A DNA stretch of 64,000 bases from Paenibacillus sp. JCM 10914 (GTDB lineage: Bacteria; Bacillota; Bacilli; Paenibacillales; Paenibacillaceae), in NCBI RefSeq assembly GCF_001315105.1, contig NZ_BAZR01000001.1, forward strand, positions 124,001-188,000, read 5' to 3'. Below the pieces are notes generated by a model. It was given only the letters and a program-made list of their open reading frames with translations, searched no databases and was not told the origin of the DNA. The position numbers and the translations under genes are program-made. Below, in pieces: positions 27,637-38,413 of the stretch (position 1 is its first letter; each line of letters opens with the position of its first letter).

Positions 27637-28593
27637 ATGCCCGTAAGTCAAGAATCCATGAAAATCATTACCTCGGTACGAACCAATTTGGAGTCGTGCC
27701 TGCTAGGCAAAGAATTTGAGATCCAATTGCTCCTTACGGCGCTGCTCGCTGGCGGACATATTCTGATTGAAGACGTGCCTGGCACGGGAAAGACCCAACT
27801 GATCAAGGCCTTGGCTAGATCCATGCAAGGGGATTATCGTCGTATTCAATGCAACCCGGATATATTACCGAGTGATATAACGGGAGTATCGGTCTTCCAT
27901 CCTCGCGACGAAATGTTCTATTTCCGTCCAGGTCCAGTCATGACGAATATCCTGCTCGCGGATGAAATAAATCGGGCAACAACGAAAACTCAGTCTGCCC
28001 TGCTTGAAGTCATGGAGGAGCGGAGCGTCACAGTGGATGGAGAAACCCACGAGCTCCCTCACCCGTTTATGCTGTGTGCCACGCAGAACCCGATTGATTT
28101 CGAGGGCACCTATATGCTTCCTGAGGCACAACTCGACCGGTTTATGTTAAAGCTGAGTCTCGGCTATCCGGATGCTGCGACAGAGAAGCAGTTGATCTAT
28201 CGCTCACGAGAAGGACAATTGGCAGACAAGCTGCAGCCGGTTACTCATATGGACACGATCTCGGCGATTCAACGTGAAATCCGCGATGTGTTTATCGGTG
28301 AGCCGGTTGCCGATTACCTACTGAATATTACACGCTCGACAAGGGAACATCCCTCGGTCATTCTGGGGGCCAGCCCGCGCGCTACCTTGTCTTTTATGAG
28401 TGCAGCGAAAGCGTATGCTTTTTTACAGGAGAGGGATTATGTATTGCCTGATGATGTGAAGACACTTGCTCCGTACGTTCTTTCGCACCGGATTCTGCTG
28501 CGTCCGGAAGCTCGGCTAGATAATGCGAGTCCTGGATCGGTGCTGGAGTTCATCCTGCGTCAGGTCAAAGTGCCTGTTCAGATGGGGAGATAA
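27637..28593 (+). CDS. MoxR-type AAA+ ATPase
   Basis: 318 residues. Walker A 'VPGTGKTQ' near residue 50, Walker B 'LLADEINRA' near 110 and sensor 'CATQNP' near 148 define the MoxR family. These act as chaperones for partner proteins, usually encoded next door as here (DUF58, then transglutaminase). The ATG follows CAGGAGG. First gene of a three-gene operon with stops and starts 2 to 4 bases apart. Confidence 0.94.
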   Translation: MPVSQESMKIITSVRTNLESCLLGKEFEIQLLLTALLAGGHILIEDVPGTGKTQLIKALARSMQGDYRRIQCNPDILPSDITGVSVFHPRDEMFYFRPGPVMTNILLADEINRATTKTQSALLEVMEERSVTVDGETHELPHPFMLCATQNPIDFEGTYMLPEAQLDRFMLKLSLGYPDAATEKQLIYRSREGQLADKLQPVTHMDTISAIQREIRDVFIGEPVADYLLNITRSTREHPSVILGASPRATLSFMSAAKAYAFLQERDYVLPDDVKTLAPYVLSHRILLRPEARLDNASPGSVLEFILRQVKVPVQMGR

Positions 28594-28595
28594 GT

Positions 28596-29837
28596 ATGCG
28601 CCGTGCGGTTTCATCGTTTTTCGGTGGCATGCAGCCGTCTAAACTCGCAGCGGTATTGGCGGTATGGTGCATATGTCTATTGTATGTTTTGTTCCAAGGG
28701 GGCAAGACATCGCTTATGTTATTCTCGATGGTTAGTCTCTTGGCCATCTATTTAATTGGCTCGGGCTTCGGTGGCATTAACCGCGTGCAAGCGCAGCGGC
28801 GTGTGAGCGGGGCAGTTCGAGGTGGTGAACATATGCACGCCGGCGAACAAGTAAGAGTGCAGCTTGATTTAAACATTCCGGGGCTGCTGCCGATGCCATA
28901 TATGATTGTGCGCGAAGTGCTGCAGCGTCACAACGGTGACTCGTGGTCGTTCGAGGACAGCGTCATACCGAGCCTGCGAGGTTCGGGCAAGCTTGTCTTC
29001 CAGACACCGCCACTTGATCGCGGCCGATATGCGTTCTCCAAAACGGAATGTATCAGCGAAGACATATTCGGCCTTATGGAGCACCGCGGGCGGGTAGAAG
29101 TCCAATCTGACTTTCGCGTGCTGCCCAGAACGATCTATATTCCGAAGTGGCAGCGCAATATTCGGAATTCTCGCCTGGGGGGGACTCACACGACGGTCTC
29201 ATCATTGAGACGCGAAACCACGCAGATAAACGGTGTTCGTGATTATGTATACGGTGACCGGATATCGAGGATTCATTGGAATGCCACGGCTAAGACCGGT
29301 TCGTGGAAGTCTAAAGAGTTCGAGCATGAATCTTTTCCGAGGACGATGATCGTGTTGGATTGCACCGCACACGGATATCGGAGCGCACAGCAATTTGAGC
29401 TTGCGGTGTCCGCAGCGGCCTCGTTAATTGAGTACGGGGCTAAGGAGCATGCGGGTACGGGCTTGTTCACGTCTACGAGTGAAGCGAGTATGTTCATGCC
29501 TACGGACCATGCTGGGGAGCGGATGCGGATGATCCAGCATCTGGTCGACGTAGACGACAATCGGGAAGAGAGTCTGATGACATCGCTCGAACGGTCTTAT
29601 CGCCATTTTCCGAAGGGATCGTTGTTTCTATTAATCAGTCCGATGAGTGGCAAAGAAACGGCTGATTTGATGCGCTGGGCCGAGACGCGAGGCATGAGTC
29701 CTTGTTTTCTTCAGATTACGGAACCCGGTACGAAGAAAGACGAATCGATTGCGATTCTACAATCCAGGGGAATATCAAGCTACGCTGTCTCATCGCTTGA
29801 GGAGCTTCCAGCTGCGCTAGGAGGTGGAGTCTCATGA
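28596..29837 (+). CDS. DUF58 domain protein
   Basis: 413 residues. Two N-terminal hydrophobic segments (about 12-30 and 32-48) precede a beta-rich part. The DUF58 core follows near residues 208-235 with 'RDYVYGDRISRIHWNATAKTG', then a vWA-like fold. DUF58 proteins partner MoxR ATPases; the detailed role is unknown. The ATG lies 2 bases after the MoxR stop, and the gene overlaps the next by 4 bases. Confidence 0.92.
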   Translation: MRRAVSSFFGGMQPSKLAAVLAVWCICLLYVLFQGGKTSLMLFSMVSLLAIYLIGSGFGGINRVQAQRRVSGAVRGGEHMHAGEQVRVQLDLNIPGLLPMPYMIVREVLQRHNGDSWSFEDSVIPSLRGSGKLVFQTPPLDRGRYAFSKTECISEDIFGLMEHRGRVEVQSDFRVLPRTIYIPKWQRNIRNSRLGGTHTTVSSLRRETTQINGVRDYVYGDRISRIHWNATAKTGSWKSKEFEHESFPRTMIVLDCTAHGYRSAQQFELAVSAAASLIEYGAKEHAGTGLFTSTSEASMFMPTDHAGERMRMIQHLVDVDDNREESLMTSLERSYRHFPKGSLFLLISPMSGKETADLMRWAETRGMSPCFLQITEPGTKKDESIAILQSRGISSYAVSSLEELPAALGGGVS

Positions 29838-32058
29838 TGAAGCTTTGGCTGGACAGGCTGTCGGCCACTTTTTTCACGACGCTGACGATGCTGTGGGTTT
29901 GGATCATCGGGATGCAGTGGGTGTCCTTTACCGAGTCGATTTGGCTGTCGGAGACGACAGCGATCGTCATTGCGGCACTTACTGTCACGGCAGTCACGGA
30001 AGCGCTGCTTCCTATAAGACGAATCTACCGACTGGCCCTGCAATTCGCGTTAATTCTGTTTTTTGTGTTTAATCAGCTGCAGACGTACGGCAAGCCGGTA
30101 CCGACACTCTCACTTGAAGGTATACTGTCCGAGGAATTGTCCTATTTGCTTCCATACATTTGGTTCGCCTTGGCAACCTGGGCCATCTATTTGTTCATCG
30201 TAGGTTGGGCAAAGACCCGGACCCGGATGCTGTTCATCATTGGTTTGAATATCATCAGTTTTGCGATATTGGATTCCTTTACCCAAATTGCACTGTGGGG
30301 TGAGATCGCTTGGGTGGTCGGAGCCGGAATGGGCTGGCTGGTCAGCAGCCACTTTAATCGTTTCCGTCGCCGTTTTCCACAAGGATGGATCAAGCTCTCG
30401 AAATATCCGTTCAAAATCATCGCCAATATTCTTGTCATATTCTCTTTAATTATCGTAGCGGGCATCAACATGCCCCATATCAGCCCAACGCTGACGGATC
30501 CATATACCGCATGGAGAGAATGGAGCGGTGTGCCGTTATCAAGCAGCGGCACAACCGGACCGGGGGGATTGATCGACAATCCATCCGAGAGCATGTCAGG
30601 TTATGGGCGTGAGGATAACGATCTTGGCGGAGGTTTCAACTTCGATTATTCGCCGGTCATGTCGGTCAGCTCGGATGAGCGGAGTTATTGGCGAGGTGAG
30701 ACGCGGGCTGTATATTCCGGCACAGGCTGGCAGATGGTGCCAGTAACAATCGCTCTGGCAACGATGTCAATATCGGCGAGCTATTGCCCGGTGAGGCGGA
30801 AGCATCGTCGGTATCTGGCAAAACGGTGGAACAGACGTTTACGATGTTGAGCGAATCGGTCTATCCCGTATTGTTCGCTGCCTACTCCGTACGTCAGGTG
30901 GATGATCTGGATGATGATATCGATGCAGATCGCCTTCGCTGGATAACGGAAGGTTCCGAGATGCATTTGGATGAATCCCGATTTACGGATTACCCGAAGA
31001 GTTATACCTTAACATCCGAGATACCGGTTATTCCGCTTGATGAGTTGAGTACCCGAACGCATGAACAGCTCTACACGGGCTCAATCAACGAGGCTTACCT
31101 TCAGAAACCTCGGAATTTTCCTGATCGAGTCGTCAATCTGGCAGAACAGGTAACGGCCGAGGGAGAAACACCTTATGAAAAGGTCATGTTGCTGCAACAA
31201 TACTTATCAAGCAACTTTACCTATACGAATACACCTGATCTTACCCGCAAACGGAGCGATGACTTCGTAGACGGATTCCTATTTGAAGTTAAGGAAGGAT
31301 ACTGTGACTATTTCTCAACTGCAATGGTGATGATGACCAGGTCGCTTGATATACCTGCACGCTGGGTAAAGGGCTATGCACCGGGGAGCGTTTCTGCCCT
31401 GGAGTTCATACCGATGGACGGCCAACAACCCGTGGTTGAGCCTGGGAATTATACGGTCACGAATGCCGATGCTCATTCATGGGTGGAGGTATATTTCGGA
31501 GAGTATGGATGGGTGCCGATTGAGGCAACTCCTGGGTTCAGCATGCCGGTTCTGACTGCTGAAGCAGATGCTGAGCCCGTGCTTGAGGACGAGGTTGAGG
31601 AAGAGGTAACGGAAGAAGAAGAGGCTGCTCCGGTAGCTGAATCTGGCGATCAGCAATCGGCTTGGGTACAGGTTGTAGCAGCTATCGCCGCTGTCATAAT
31701 CGTATTATGGGTACTCTATATCTTATGGCGGATGAGGATTAATTTGCGCTTTGCGAGTGCGCGCATTCGTGCGGGTAAGCCGCTCACGGCTGCGGATAAA
31801 GTCATTGCTGAAACTGAGCGCTGGCTGCGTGCTGCGCATCGCAAGGGATTGGTCAGACATGATTACGAGACCTTGCGAGAATCGGTTGCGCGTTGGATAG
31901 AGAGGAATCCGGGGCTGCAATCGGAGTTGGAGCCGTTGCTGCGTCAATTCGAGAATGCCCGTTATAGTCCTGCGGAAGTTAAGGAAGACCAGTGGCGCGC
32001 GGTGCATGCAGATGCAGAGAGCCTGAAGAAGTCGCTGAAAAAGATACGAATGGTATAA
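29834..32058 (+). CDS. Membrane transglutaminase-like protein, TgpA type (frameshifted)
   Basis: Restoring one base near 30743 gives 741 residues. It begins with about six membrane helices, then an extracytoplasmic domain with the transglutaminase-like triad (Cys in 'EGYCDYFSTAM', His in 'DAHSWVEVYF', acidic residue in 'WVPIEATPG'). An acidic stretch, one more membrane helix and a C-terminal DUF4129-like tail follow. It is part of the MoxR-DUF58-TgpA module, thought to act on envelope proteins or peptides. As printed, the first frame ends at 30850, before the catalytic domain. Confidence 0.88.
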
Positions 32059-32076
32059 GTTGAAGAATTTCATACG

Positions 32077-32112
32077 CCCGGTTCTCGAAACTGAGAAACC
32101 GGGTGGTTTTTT
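32077..32112 (+). terminator. Terminator after the MoxR operon
   Basis: CCCGGTT...AACCGGG arms with a nested GAAA-containing loop are followed by GGTTTTTT. Confidence 0.8.
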
Positions 32113-32218
32113 GCCGTAATGCAGTAGTGGTATCGTTGTACGAATAAAGGTTCGTGATTTTTTTTACTCAGGAACCGGAATATGGTATAGTTTTTCGTAT
32201 GAAATTGAGGTGACGAAT

Positions 32219-32749
32219 GTGTTTGAAATGTTAATTCCCAAACTGCGTGTGAACACGGTGTTTGATATTGACCTGGAACAACTATATGAGCAGGGGTATC
32301 GTGGAATTATTACGGATCTGGACAATACACTGGTCGGGGCCAAGGCGCCCTTGGCGACACCGGAACTGGTGCTGTGGTTTAAGAAAGTCAAGGAGCTCGG
32401 GTTCCAATTGATTATCGTATCGAACAACCATCTGGAGCGCGTATCTAAATTCGCTACCCCTTTGGATATCCAATATGTGCATCAAGCACGGAAACCAAGC
32501 AATTTGCCATTCCGCAAAGCAATGAGCATGATGGAGCTATCGCCTGAGCATACCATAGTCGTTGGGGATCAGATGCTGACCGATGTTTATGGCGGGAATC
32601 GACTCGGTTTGTACACCGTACTGGTTATGCCGATTGCCATTAACGATGAAGGATGGTTTACCCGGTTGTTCAATCGACGGGTGGAGCGCATAGCGCTGAC
32701 TCGTCTCCGAAAGAAAGGACTATGGATGGAGGAGGACCCTGAATCATGA
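32219..32749 (+). CDS. yqeG: YqeG-family HAD phosphatase (class IIIA)
   Basis: 176 residues from the GTG at 32219, which follows TGAGGTG; a GTG at 32210 is also in frame. HAD motif I 'DLDNTL' (about residues 30-35), motif II 'VSNN' and motif III/IV 'VVGDQMLTDVYGGN' are complete. It belongs to the YqeG/phosphatidylglycerophosphatase-like group; its substrate in Bacillales is not certain. First gene of the conserved yqe cluster; its stop overlaps the yqeH start (ATGA). Confidence 0.92.
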   Translation: MFEMLIPKLRVNTVFDIDLEQLYEQGYRGIITDLDNTLVGAKAPLATPELVLWFKKVKELGFQLIIVSNNHLERVSKFATPLDIQYVHQARKPSNLPFRKAMSMMELSPEHTIVVGDQMLTDVYGGNRLGLYTVLVMPIAINDEGWFTRLFNRRVERIALTRLRKKGLWMEEDPES

Positions 32750-33876
32750 CGTTGCGGGCAGAAGGCATGGAGGACATCAAGAGATGCAGTGGTTGCGGCA
32801 TTCAACTGCAGAGCGCGGCGCAGGATAAGCCGGGGTATCTGCCGGAAAAGGCGATGGATCGCGAACCGGTCATCTGTCAACGCTGTTTCCGAATTAAGAA
32901 TTATAATGAAGCATCCTCGGTTACCGTTGACCAGGATGAATTCTTGCGTTTACTCGGTCAGATCGGCGGTAAGAAAGCGCTGGTCATCCATATTGTAGAT
33001 CTCTTCGATTTTGAAGGAAGCCTCATCTCGGGCTTACAGCGGTTCGTCGGTAATAACCCGGTCATTTTGGCCGTGAATAAGACGGATCTTCTTCCGAAGG
33101 TAACCAATTGGAACAAAGTGCTCAACTGGGTACAGAAGCAGTGTAAGGAGCAAGGACTAAGAACCGAAGATATCGTACTGTGCAGCGCGAAGAAGAATCA
33201 AGGGTTTGAGCGGCTGCTCGAAACCATTGCCCATTACCGCGGGGACCGCAACGTCTACGTCGTTGGATCTACGAACGTAGGTAAGTCCAGCCTGATTAAC
33301 CGCTTGATCCGCGATTACAGTGATCTGAATCAAGAGCTCACCACCTCCCGATATCCGGGAACGACGCTCGATATGGTTAATATCCCGCTGGATGATGGCC
33401 GTTATATCATTGATACGCCAGGTATCGTGTATCCTTGGCGATACAGTGAAGTGGTTAACCGCGAAGATCTCGGAAGCGTGATGCCGGAGAATCCGCTTAA
33501 ACCGATGGTGTATCAATTGAATGAAGGACAAACGCTGTTCTTTGGAGGATTCGGGCGGTTCGACTTTATCAAAGGAGATCATCAGTCTTTTACCTGCTTC
33601 ATTAGCGGTCGATTGAACATCCATCGTACGAAGCTGGATCGTGCGGATTCGTTATACGCCGAGCATGCCGGAGAGATGCTCTCGCCACCGACCAGAGATC
33701 GGCTTGCGGACATGCCGGAATGGACAAGGCATGAGATCCGAATTCCGAAAGGAACACGCCAGGACGTCTTTATCTCGGGCCTAGGCTGGATCAAGATTAA
33801 TGGAGATCACGGTGCTCTGGTAGCGGTGCATGTGCCTAAAGGGATCAAGGTATTGTCGCGCCCTTCCTTGATATAG
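32746..33876 (+). CDS. yqeH: Ribosome biogenesis GTPase YqeH
   Basis: 376 residues, a circularly permuted GTPase. It starts with a zinc finger (Cys-Ser-Gly-Cys, then Cys-Gln-Arg-Cys), followed by G4 'NKTD', G5 'CSAKK', G1 'GSTNVGKSS' and G3 'DTPG', in that rearranged order. In Bacillus it is needed for 30S subunit assembly. The ATG overlaps the yqeG stop. The downstream aroE start is 60 bases away, so the cluster continues. Confidence 0.97.
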   Translation: MTLRAEGMEDIKRCSGCGIQLQSAAQDKPGYLPEKAMDREPVICQRCFRIKNYNEASSVTVDQDEFLRLLGQIGGKKALVIHIVDLFDFEGSLISGLQRFVGNNPVILAVNKTDLLPKVTNWNKVLNWVQKQCKEQGLRTEDIVLCSAKKNQGFERLLETIAHYRGDRNVYVVGSTNVGKSSLINRLIRDYSDLNQELTTSRYPGTTLDMVNIPLDDGRYIIDTPGIVYPWRYSEVVNREDLGSVMPENPLKPMVYQLNEGQTLFFGGFGRFDFIKGDHQSFTCFISGRLNIHRTKLDRADSLYAEHAGEMLSPPTRDRLADMPEWTRHEIRIPKGTRQDVFISGLGWIKINGDHGALVAVHVPKGIKVLSRPSLI

Positions 33877-33935
33877 ACTGGCTATCACTATTGATGCAGA
33901 CAGGCAGTTTCATATGGGGGAGGTTGGCATGAGCC

Positions 33936-34802
33936 ATGGTTAATTACGCTGCTCAAGGCGATTATATGCTGCTTGGGGTTATAGGGGATCCGATTGCCCA
34001 CTCCAAATCACCGGCGATGCATCTTGCGGCGCTCGCCGCACTAGGTATACAAGGAACATATGTACCGCTTCATATCCGGCCTGCCGGACTAGATGATGCC
34101 ATACAAGCGATGAGGGCACTGGGATTCCGCGGTATGAACGTCACGATACCGCACAAGGTAGAAGTCATGAAATATTTGGACGAGATTGATGCGGCTGCTT
34201 TGCGAATCGGTGCGGTTAATACGATCGTCAATGACAATGGTAAACTAACGGGGTACAATACAGATGGGATTGGCTATGTTCGTTCGTTAAAGGATGAAGC
34301 ATGTCCGGAACTTCAGGGCAAGCATATCGTTGTTCTGGGTGCCGGGGGCGCCGCAAGAGGCATTATTGACGCGCTTATTGAAGAAAGCCCTGACCGAATA
34401 TCGATTGTGAACCGAACACGGGATAAAGCCGGGGCACTTGCCGAGGAATGGATATCCCGGGGAGATCTGCGGGGATATGGTGAGGAAGAAGCGGAAGCGG
34501 TGTTACAACATGCGGAGATTATCATAAACACGACGTCGGTTGGCATGCATCCCCAGATTGGCGCAATACCGATCCCGGCTGCTCATATTCCGCAGGGGAT
34601 CGTCGTCAGTGATCTGATCTATAATCCGCTGCAAACAGAGCTGCTGCGTCAGAGCGAGCTGCGCCAATGTATCGTTCATGGCGGCCTCGGTATGTTCGTC
34701 AATCAAGGTGCGTATGCCCTTGAATATTGGACAGGTGTAGCGGCTCCCCTGCAAGTCATGAGGGCAGCCGTGTTAGACAGTTTTACCAATAATTCAACTT
34801 GA
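33936..34802 (+). CDS. aroE: Shikimate 5-dehydrogenase
   Basis: 288 residues. It makes shikimate from 3-dehydroshikimate with NADPH, step 4 of the chorismate pathway. Motifs: 'HSKSPAMH' substrate loop, 'NVTIPHK' with the catalytic Lys, 'NTDGIGY' with the conserved Asp, 'GAGGAARGI' for NADP and 'GGLGMFVNQG' near the end. The ATG at 33936 is the first possible start, since a stop precedes it in frame; GGGGGAGG lies 12 bases upstream, slightly far. Confidence 0.96.
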   Translation: MVNYAAQGDYMLLGVIGDPIAHSKSPAMHLAALAALGIQGTYVPLHIRPAGLDDAIQAMRALGFRGMNVTIPHKVEVMKYLDEIDAAALRIGAVNTIVNDNGKLTGYNTDGIGYVRSLKDEACPELQGKHIVVLGAGGAARGIIDALIEESPDRISIVNRTRDKAGALAEEWISRGDLRGYGEEEAEAVLQHAEIIINTTSVGMHPQIGAIPIPAAHIPQGIVVSDLIYNPLQTELLRQSELRQCIVHGGLGMFVNQGAYALEYWTGVAAPLQVMRAAVLDSFTNNST

Positions 34803-34844
34803 ATGCTGAATTATAATTGAATATTTAAGGAGTAATGACGAAGG

Positions 34845-35135
34845 ATGTTAACAGGAAAACAAAAAAGACATTTGCGTTCGCTAGCCCACCATCTGGATCC
34901 CGTGTTCCAGGTTGGCAAGGGTGGAAGCAACGATCATTTGATTCGCCATATTTCAGAAGCGATTGAGAAGCGTGAACTTCTGAAAGTTTCCGTGCTGAAC
35001 AACTGCCTAGAGGATCCCCGTGAGATTGCGGCGGAATTGGCAGAAGGTGCAGAAGCTGAACTAGTTCAGGTGATCGGTAAGACCATCGTCTTGTACAAAG
35101 AATCGAAAGATCATAAAACCATCGAGCTGCCATAA
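34845..35135 (+). CDS. yhbY: YhbY/CRM-domain RNA-binding protein
   Basis: 96 residues, one CRM domain with the signature 'VGKGG' (Val-Gly-Lys-Gly-Gly-Ser-Asn) near residue 24. It binds ribosomal RNA precursors and associates with ribosome assembly; it is called yqeI in B. subtilis. It sits between aroE and nadD as in other Bacillales. The ATG follows TAAGGAG. Confidence 0.95.
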   Translation: MLTGKQKRHLRSLAHHLDPVFQVGKGGSNDHLIRHISEAIEKRELLKVSVLNNCLEDPREIAAELAEGAEAELVQVIGKTIVLYKESKDHKTIELP

Positions 35136-35196
35136 GGGATTCGGTCTGCCAAAGGTCCCGATCCAGCAGGCTCTTCCAGTTTGGAGCTGAACTATA

Positions 35197-35787
35197 TTGA
35201 AAGTAGGAATCATGGGCGGCACCTTCGACCCGATTCATATCGGGCACATGCTTGCAGCGGAAACGGCAAGAGAAGCTTATAATCTAGAAGAAGTGTGGTT
35301 TATGCCTAGCCATATTCCGCCTCATAAAGAAGATGCCGGCATGACGGGTCAGGTGAGATTGGAGATGACAGCTGCTGCTATTGCAGATCACCCTTCTTTT
35401 CGCACGCTGGACATCGAAGTCAAGCGTGGGGGAGTATCTTACACGGTCGATACGATCCGAGAATTGCGTCAGCAGCATCCGGAACATGATTTTGCCTTCA
35501 TTATCGGATCCGATATGGTGGAGTACCTGCCCAGGTGGAACCGAATCGAGGAATTAGCGCAGTGGGTGACCTTTATTGGATTGAGCCGTCCGGGTACGGA
35601 GCTGGCGATACACCGTCTGCCTGAGTTTCTGCAGCGAGTGGTCGTCACGGCAGCCATGCCGCAGATCGGGATCTCATCTACAGAGATCAGGAAGCGGGCA
35701 GCGAAGGGGGCTTCAATCCGCTATATGGTGCCGGATCGAGTGTATGAATATATAAAAAGGAGCGGTATATATGGACTACAGCCGTGA
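35197..35787 (+). CDS. nadD: Nicotinate-nucleotide adenylyltransferase
   Basis: 196 residues. It forms nicotinic acid adenine dinucleotide from NaMN and ATP in NAD synthesis. The nucleotidyltransferase motif 'GGTFDPIHIGH' opens the protein and 'ISSTEIRKR' lies near residue 158. The TTG start at 35197 lies 15 bases after a GGAG-type site. It overlaps yqeK by 17 bases. Confidence 0.96.
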   Translation: MKVGIMGGTFDPIHIGHMLAAETAREAYNLEEVWFMPSHIPPHKEDAGMTGQVRLEMTAAAIADHPSFRTLDIEVKRGGVSYTVDTIRELRQQHPEHDFAFIIGSDMVEYLPRWNRIEELAQWVTFIGLSRPGTELAIHRLPEFLQRVVVTAAMPQIGISSTEIRKRAAKGASIRYMVPDRVYEYIKRSGIYGLQP

Positions 35788-36349
35788 AGAGTTAATGAAC
35801 GCTGTATCCGCTCAAATGCCAGGCAAGCGTTGGGAGCACACGCTCGGCGTTATGGAGACAGCAGTCATACTGGCCGAGCGTTTCGGAGCAGATCCAGTGA
35901 AGGCCGACCTGGCATCCATACTACATGATGTCGCCAAATACTGGCCGATTGAGAAGCTCCGTCAAGCATTGATTGACAGCGGGGCCAACCAGGAACTGCT
36001 TCGGCACGACAAGCAGTTATGGCATGCGGAAGTAGGGGCTCTGGTGGCCGAGCAGGATTACGGCATAACGGATCTTGAGGTGCTTAATGCCATCCGCTAT
36101 CACACTTCCGGCCGCGTGGAGATGTCGCTGCTGGACAAAGTGGTCTGTCTCGCCGATTATATCGAACCGGGCCGCGATTTCCCCGATGTGAATAATATCC
36201 GGGATCTGGCCAACCATAGCCTTGAAGAAGCTTTGATCGCCGGATTGGATACCACGATATCGTTTCTGCTCTCTCGCAGACAGATTATTTATCCGTTGAC
36301 GGTGCTTGCCCGCAACGACTTAATTAAGCAAATGGAGGCGAATTCATGA
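35771..36349 (+). CDS. yqeK: HD-domain diadenosine tetraphosphatase YqeK
   Basis: 192 residues. The metal-binding HD fold is seen as His in 'RWEHTLGV', 'LHDVAKYW' and His in 'WHAEVGA'. The family cleaves Ap4A symmetrically to ADP. The ATG at 35771 lies within nadD, preceded by AAAAGGAG, and the stop overlaps rsfS by 4 bases. Confidence 0.94.
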   Translation: MDYSREELMNAVSAQMPGKRWEHTLGVMETAVILAERFGADPVKADLASILHDVAKYWPIEKLRQALIDSGANQELLRHDKQLWHAEVGALVAEQDYGITDLEVLNAIRYHTSGRVEMSLLDKVVCLADYIEPGRDFPDVNNIRDLANHSLEEALIAGLDTTISFLLSRRQIIYPLTVLARNDLIKQMEANS

Positions 36350-36692
36350 CAATAGAGCCCAATGAATTGTTACAAGTAGCTGTGAAGGCTGCTGAGGATA
36401 AAAAAGCGATGGACGTCGTCGTGCTGGATCTTAGAGGAATATCGATGATTGCGGACTACTTCGTAATCTGTCACGGTAATTCTGATACACAGGTCCAATC
36501 AATAGCGACTGAAGTCCGCAAACGAGCGCATGATGAGGGCGTGGCATTACGTGGTCTGGAAGGGATGGAGCTGCTCGCTGGGTCTTGATGGATCTCGGCG
36601 ATGTGGTTGTACACGTCTTTCATCGCGATGAGCGTGAATACTATAATATCGAACGCCTGTGGTCGGACGCTAAAGTGGTGGAGAACGTATGA
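36346..36692 (+). CDS. rsfS: Ribosomal silencing factor RsfS (frameshifted)
   Basis: Binds L14 of the 50S subunit and blocks joining to 30S in starvation. The printed frame ends early at 36588. One extra G near 36570 restores '[21 protein letters not shown]' and the normal C-terminus (ending in Asn-Val) at a TGA 36690-36692, for 115 residues, the usual size. That stop overlaps the next start in an ATGA, which supports the corrected frame. Confidence 0.94.
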
Positions 36693-37600
36693 GTTTGATT
36701 GCCGGTACAGTGACTGAACTGACCGTATCCAGAGAGGTGTCTCCATACGGCTACTTTCTCGATGGCGGCGATCGGGACGTCCTTCTTCATTACTCGGAGC
36801 TGACAAGTAAGATAGAACCGGGAGATAAGGTGGAAGTATTCATCTTTTTTGATACGGAAGACCGATTGGCAGCCACCATGAAAAAGCCGTACTTGACACT
36901 CGGCGAGACAGCTCGGCTCGAAGTAGCGGATGTTCATCCTCGTCTTGGATGCTTTCTGGAGATGGGCCTTGGCAGACAACTTCTGCTCCCGATTCGGGAA
37001 CTGCCAGAGATGAAGGAATTGCATCCGCAAGTCGGAGACTATGTGTATGTGCTGATGGAGCATGATAAACAAGGGCGACTTCGCGCCAAGCTGGCAGGCG
37101 AGCAGGAACTGGCTCCGCTTGCGTTTGCGGCCCCCGCTTCATGGAAGGGCGAATGGATGAATGCAAGAGTGTATAAACCGTTGCAGATGGGGACGTTCGT
37201 CATTGTGGATGGCGGTGTCGTCGGATTTGGCGCGATCGGGATGATCCATTCTTCGGAGCGCACGCGGATGCTGCGACTCGGAGAAGAGGTGCGGGTTCGT
37301 ATTAGTCATATTCGCGAAGATGGGCGGGTAAATCTGTCCATGGTGCCGCAAAAAGAGGTTGGACGTACGGACGATGCAGATCGTCTCTTAGCCTTCCTGA
37401 AGGAACGTCCCGGCCAAGCGATGCCGTATTCGGATCAGACTCCCCCGGATATAATCAAACAGCGATTCGGCATAAGCAAATCCGCTTTCAAGCGGGCGCT
37501 GGGGAAACTGATGAAGGATGGCCTTGTGACGCAGAAGGACAGCTGGACGTATATGGTAAAGAAGGACGAGGAAGCGGATGTTAACGCATCCGAACAATAA
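36689..37600 (+). CDS. cvfB: CvfB-type S1 RNA-binding protein
   Basis: 303 residues with tandem S1-like domains and a C-terminal winged helix ('[23 protein letters not shown]', about residues 255-278), the CvfB/YitL layout. In staphylococci CvfB affects virulence gene expression through RNA binding. Its presence between rsfS and the methyltransferase is an insertion relative to B. subtilis. It overlaps rsfS by 4 bases. Confidence 0.9.
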   Translation: MSLIAGTVTELTVSREVSPYGYFLDGGDRDVLLHYSELTSKIEPGDKVEVFIFFDTEDRLAATMKKPYLTLGETARLEVADVHPRLGCFLEMGLGRQLLLPIRELPEMKELHPQVGDYVYVLMEHDKQGRLRAKLAGEQELAPLAFAAPASWKGEWMNARVYKPLQMGTFVIVDGGVVGFGAIGMIHSSERTRMLRLGEEVRVRISHIREDGRVNLSMVPQKEVGRTDDADRLLAFLKERPGQAMPYSDQTPPDIIKQRFGISKSAFKRALGKLMKDGLVTQKDSWTYMVKKDEEADVNASEQ

Positions 37601-37628
37601 AGAAGCATCTTAAGAAAGTGGTGTCATC

Positions 37629-38399
37629 ATGTTGTCTTACCGCAAGTTTGCATACGTATATGATCAACTCATGGAAGACATGCCGTATCCGGACTGGATT
37701 CGCTTTGCCAGAACAGCTTGGGACAAGCACGGCATGCCCAGAAGCGTCGCTGAGCTCGGCTGCGGGACAGGCAGCATCACCATTCCGCTTGTGAATGCTG
37801 GATTTGAGGTAACTGGCATCGACCTCTCGGCCGATATGCTGTCTGTCGCCAGACGCAAGCTTGATGGGACGCCGCAGGGACATCGACTCTTTCGGGAGGG
37901 CAGCGTGCGCTGGGTTCAACAGGACATGACTTCCTGGGAATTGCCGGAACAGGTAGATTCCGTTATTTCCTTCTGCGACTGCTTCAATTATCTGCTGGAA
38001 GAAAAGGACATTCGCTCCGCATTCGCCAGCACCTACCGCGGGTTGAAGGATGGAGGAACGTTTCTGTTTGACGTGCATCATCCGAATACCCTCGTTCGCT
38101 ATGACGAAGAGCAGCCGTTCGTATTAGACGAACGCGAAGTATCTTATATATGGACGTGCGATTTGGATGAACCACGCTGTGAAATCGAACATCATTTATC
38201 CATATTTGCAAGGGATGAGCAGGATCCAGCGGTATACCGCCGCTTTGAAGAAACCCATCTTCAACGTGGATATGATCCCGAATGGATGAAGCTCGAGCTG
38301 ATCAAGGCCGGATTTCGAGATGTTGCATGTTACGCGGATTTTGAATGGGTGGAGGCAGGACAAGACGCTTCCCGTTTGTTCTATGTCGCAGTGAAATAA
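37629..38399 (+). CDS. Class I SAM-dependent methyltransferase (YqeM position)
   Basis: 256 residues. Motif I 'VAELGCGTGSITI' near residue 40 binds S-adenosylmethionine; 'GIDLSADML' and 'FCDCFNYL' follow. By order it is the counterpart of B. subtilis YqeM. The methyl acceptor is unknown. The ATG follows GTGGTG; the operon ends at the terminator just downstream. Confidence 0.9.
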   Translation: MLSYRKFAYVYDQLMEDMPYPDWIRFARTAWDKHGMPRSVAELGCGTGSITIPLVNAGFEVTGIDLSADMLSVARRKLDGTPQGHRLFREGSVRWVQQDMTSWELPEQVDSVISFCDCFNYLLEEKDIRSAFASTYRGLKDGGTFLFDVHHPNTLVRYDEEQPFVLDEREVSYIWTCDLDEPRCEIEHHLSIFARDEQDPAVYRRFEETHLQRGYDPEWMKLELIKAGFRDVACYADFEWVEAGQDASRLFYVAVK

Positions 38400-38413
38400 A
38401 ATGTTTCAAGACT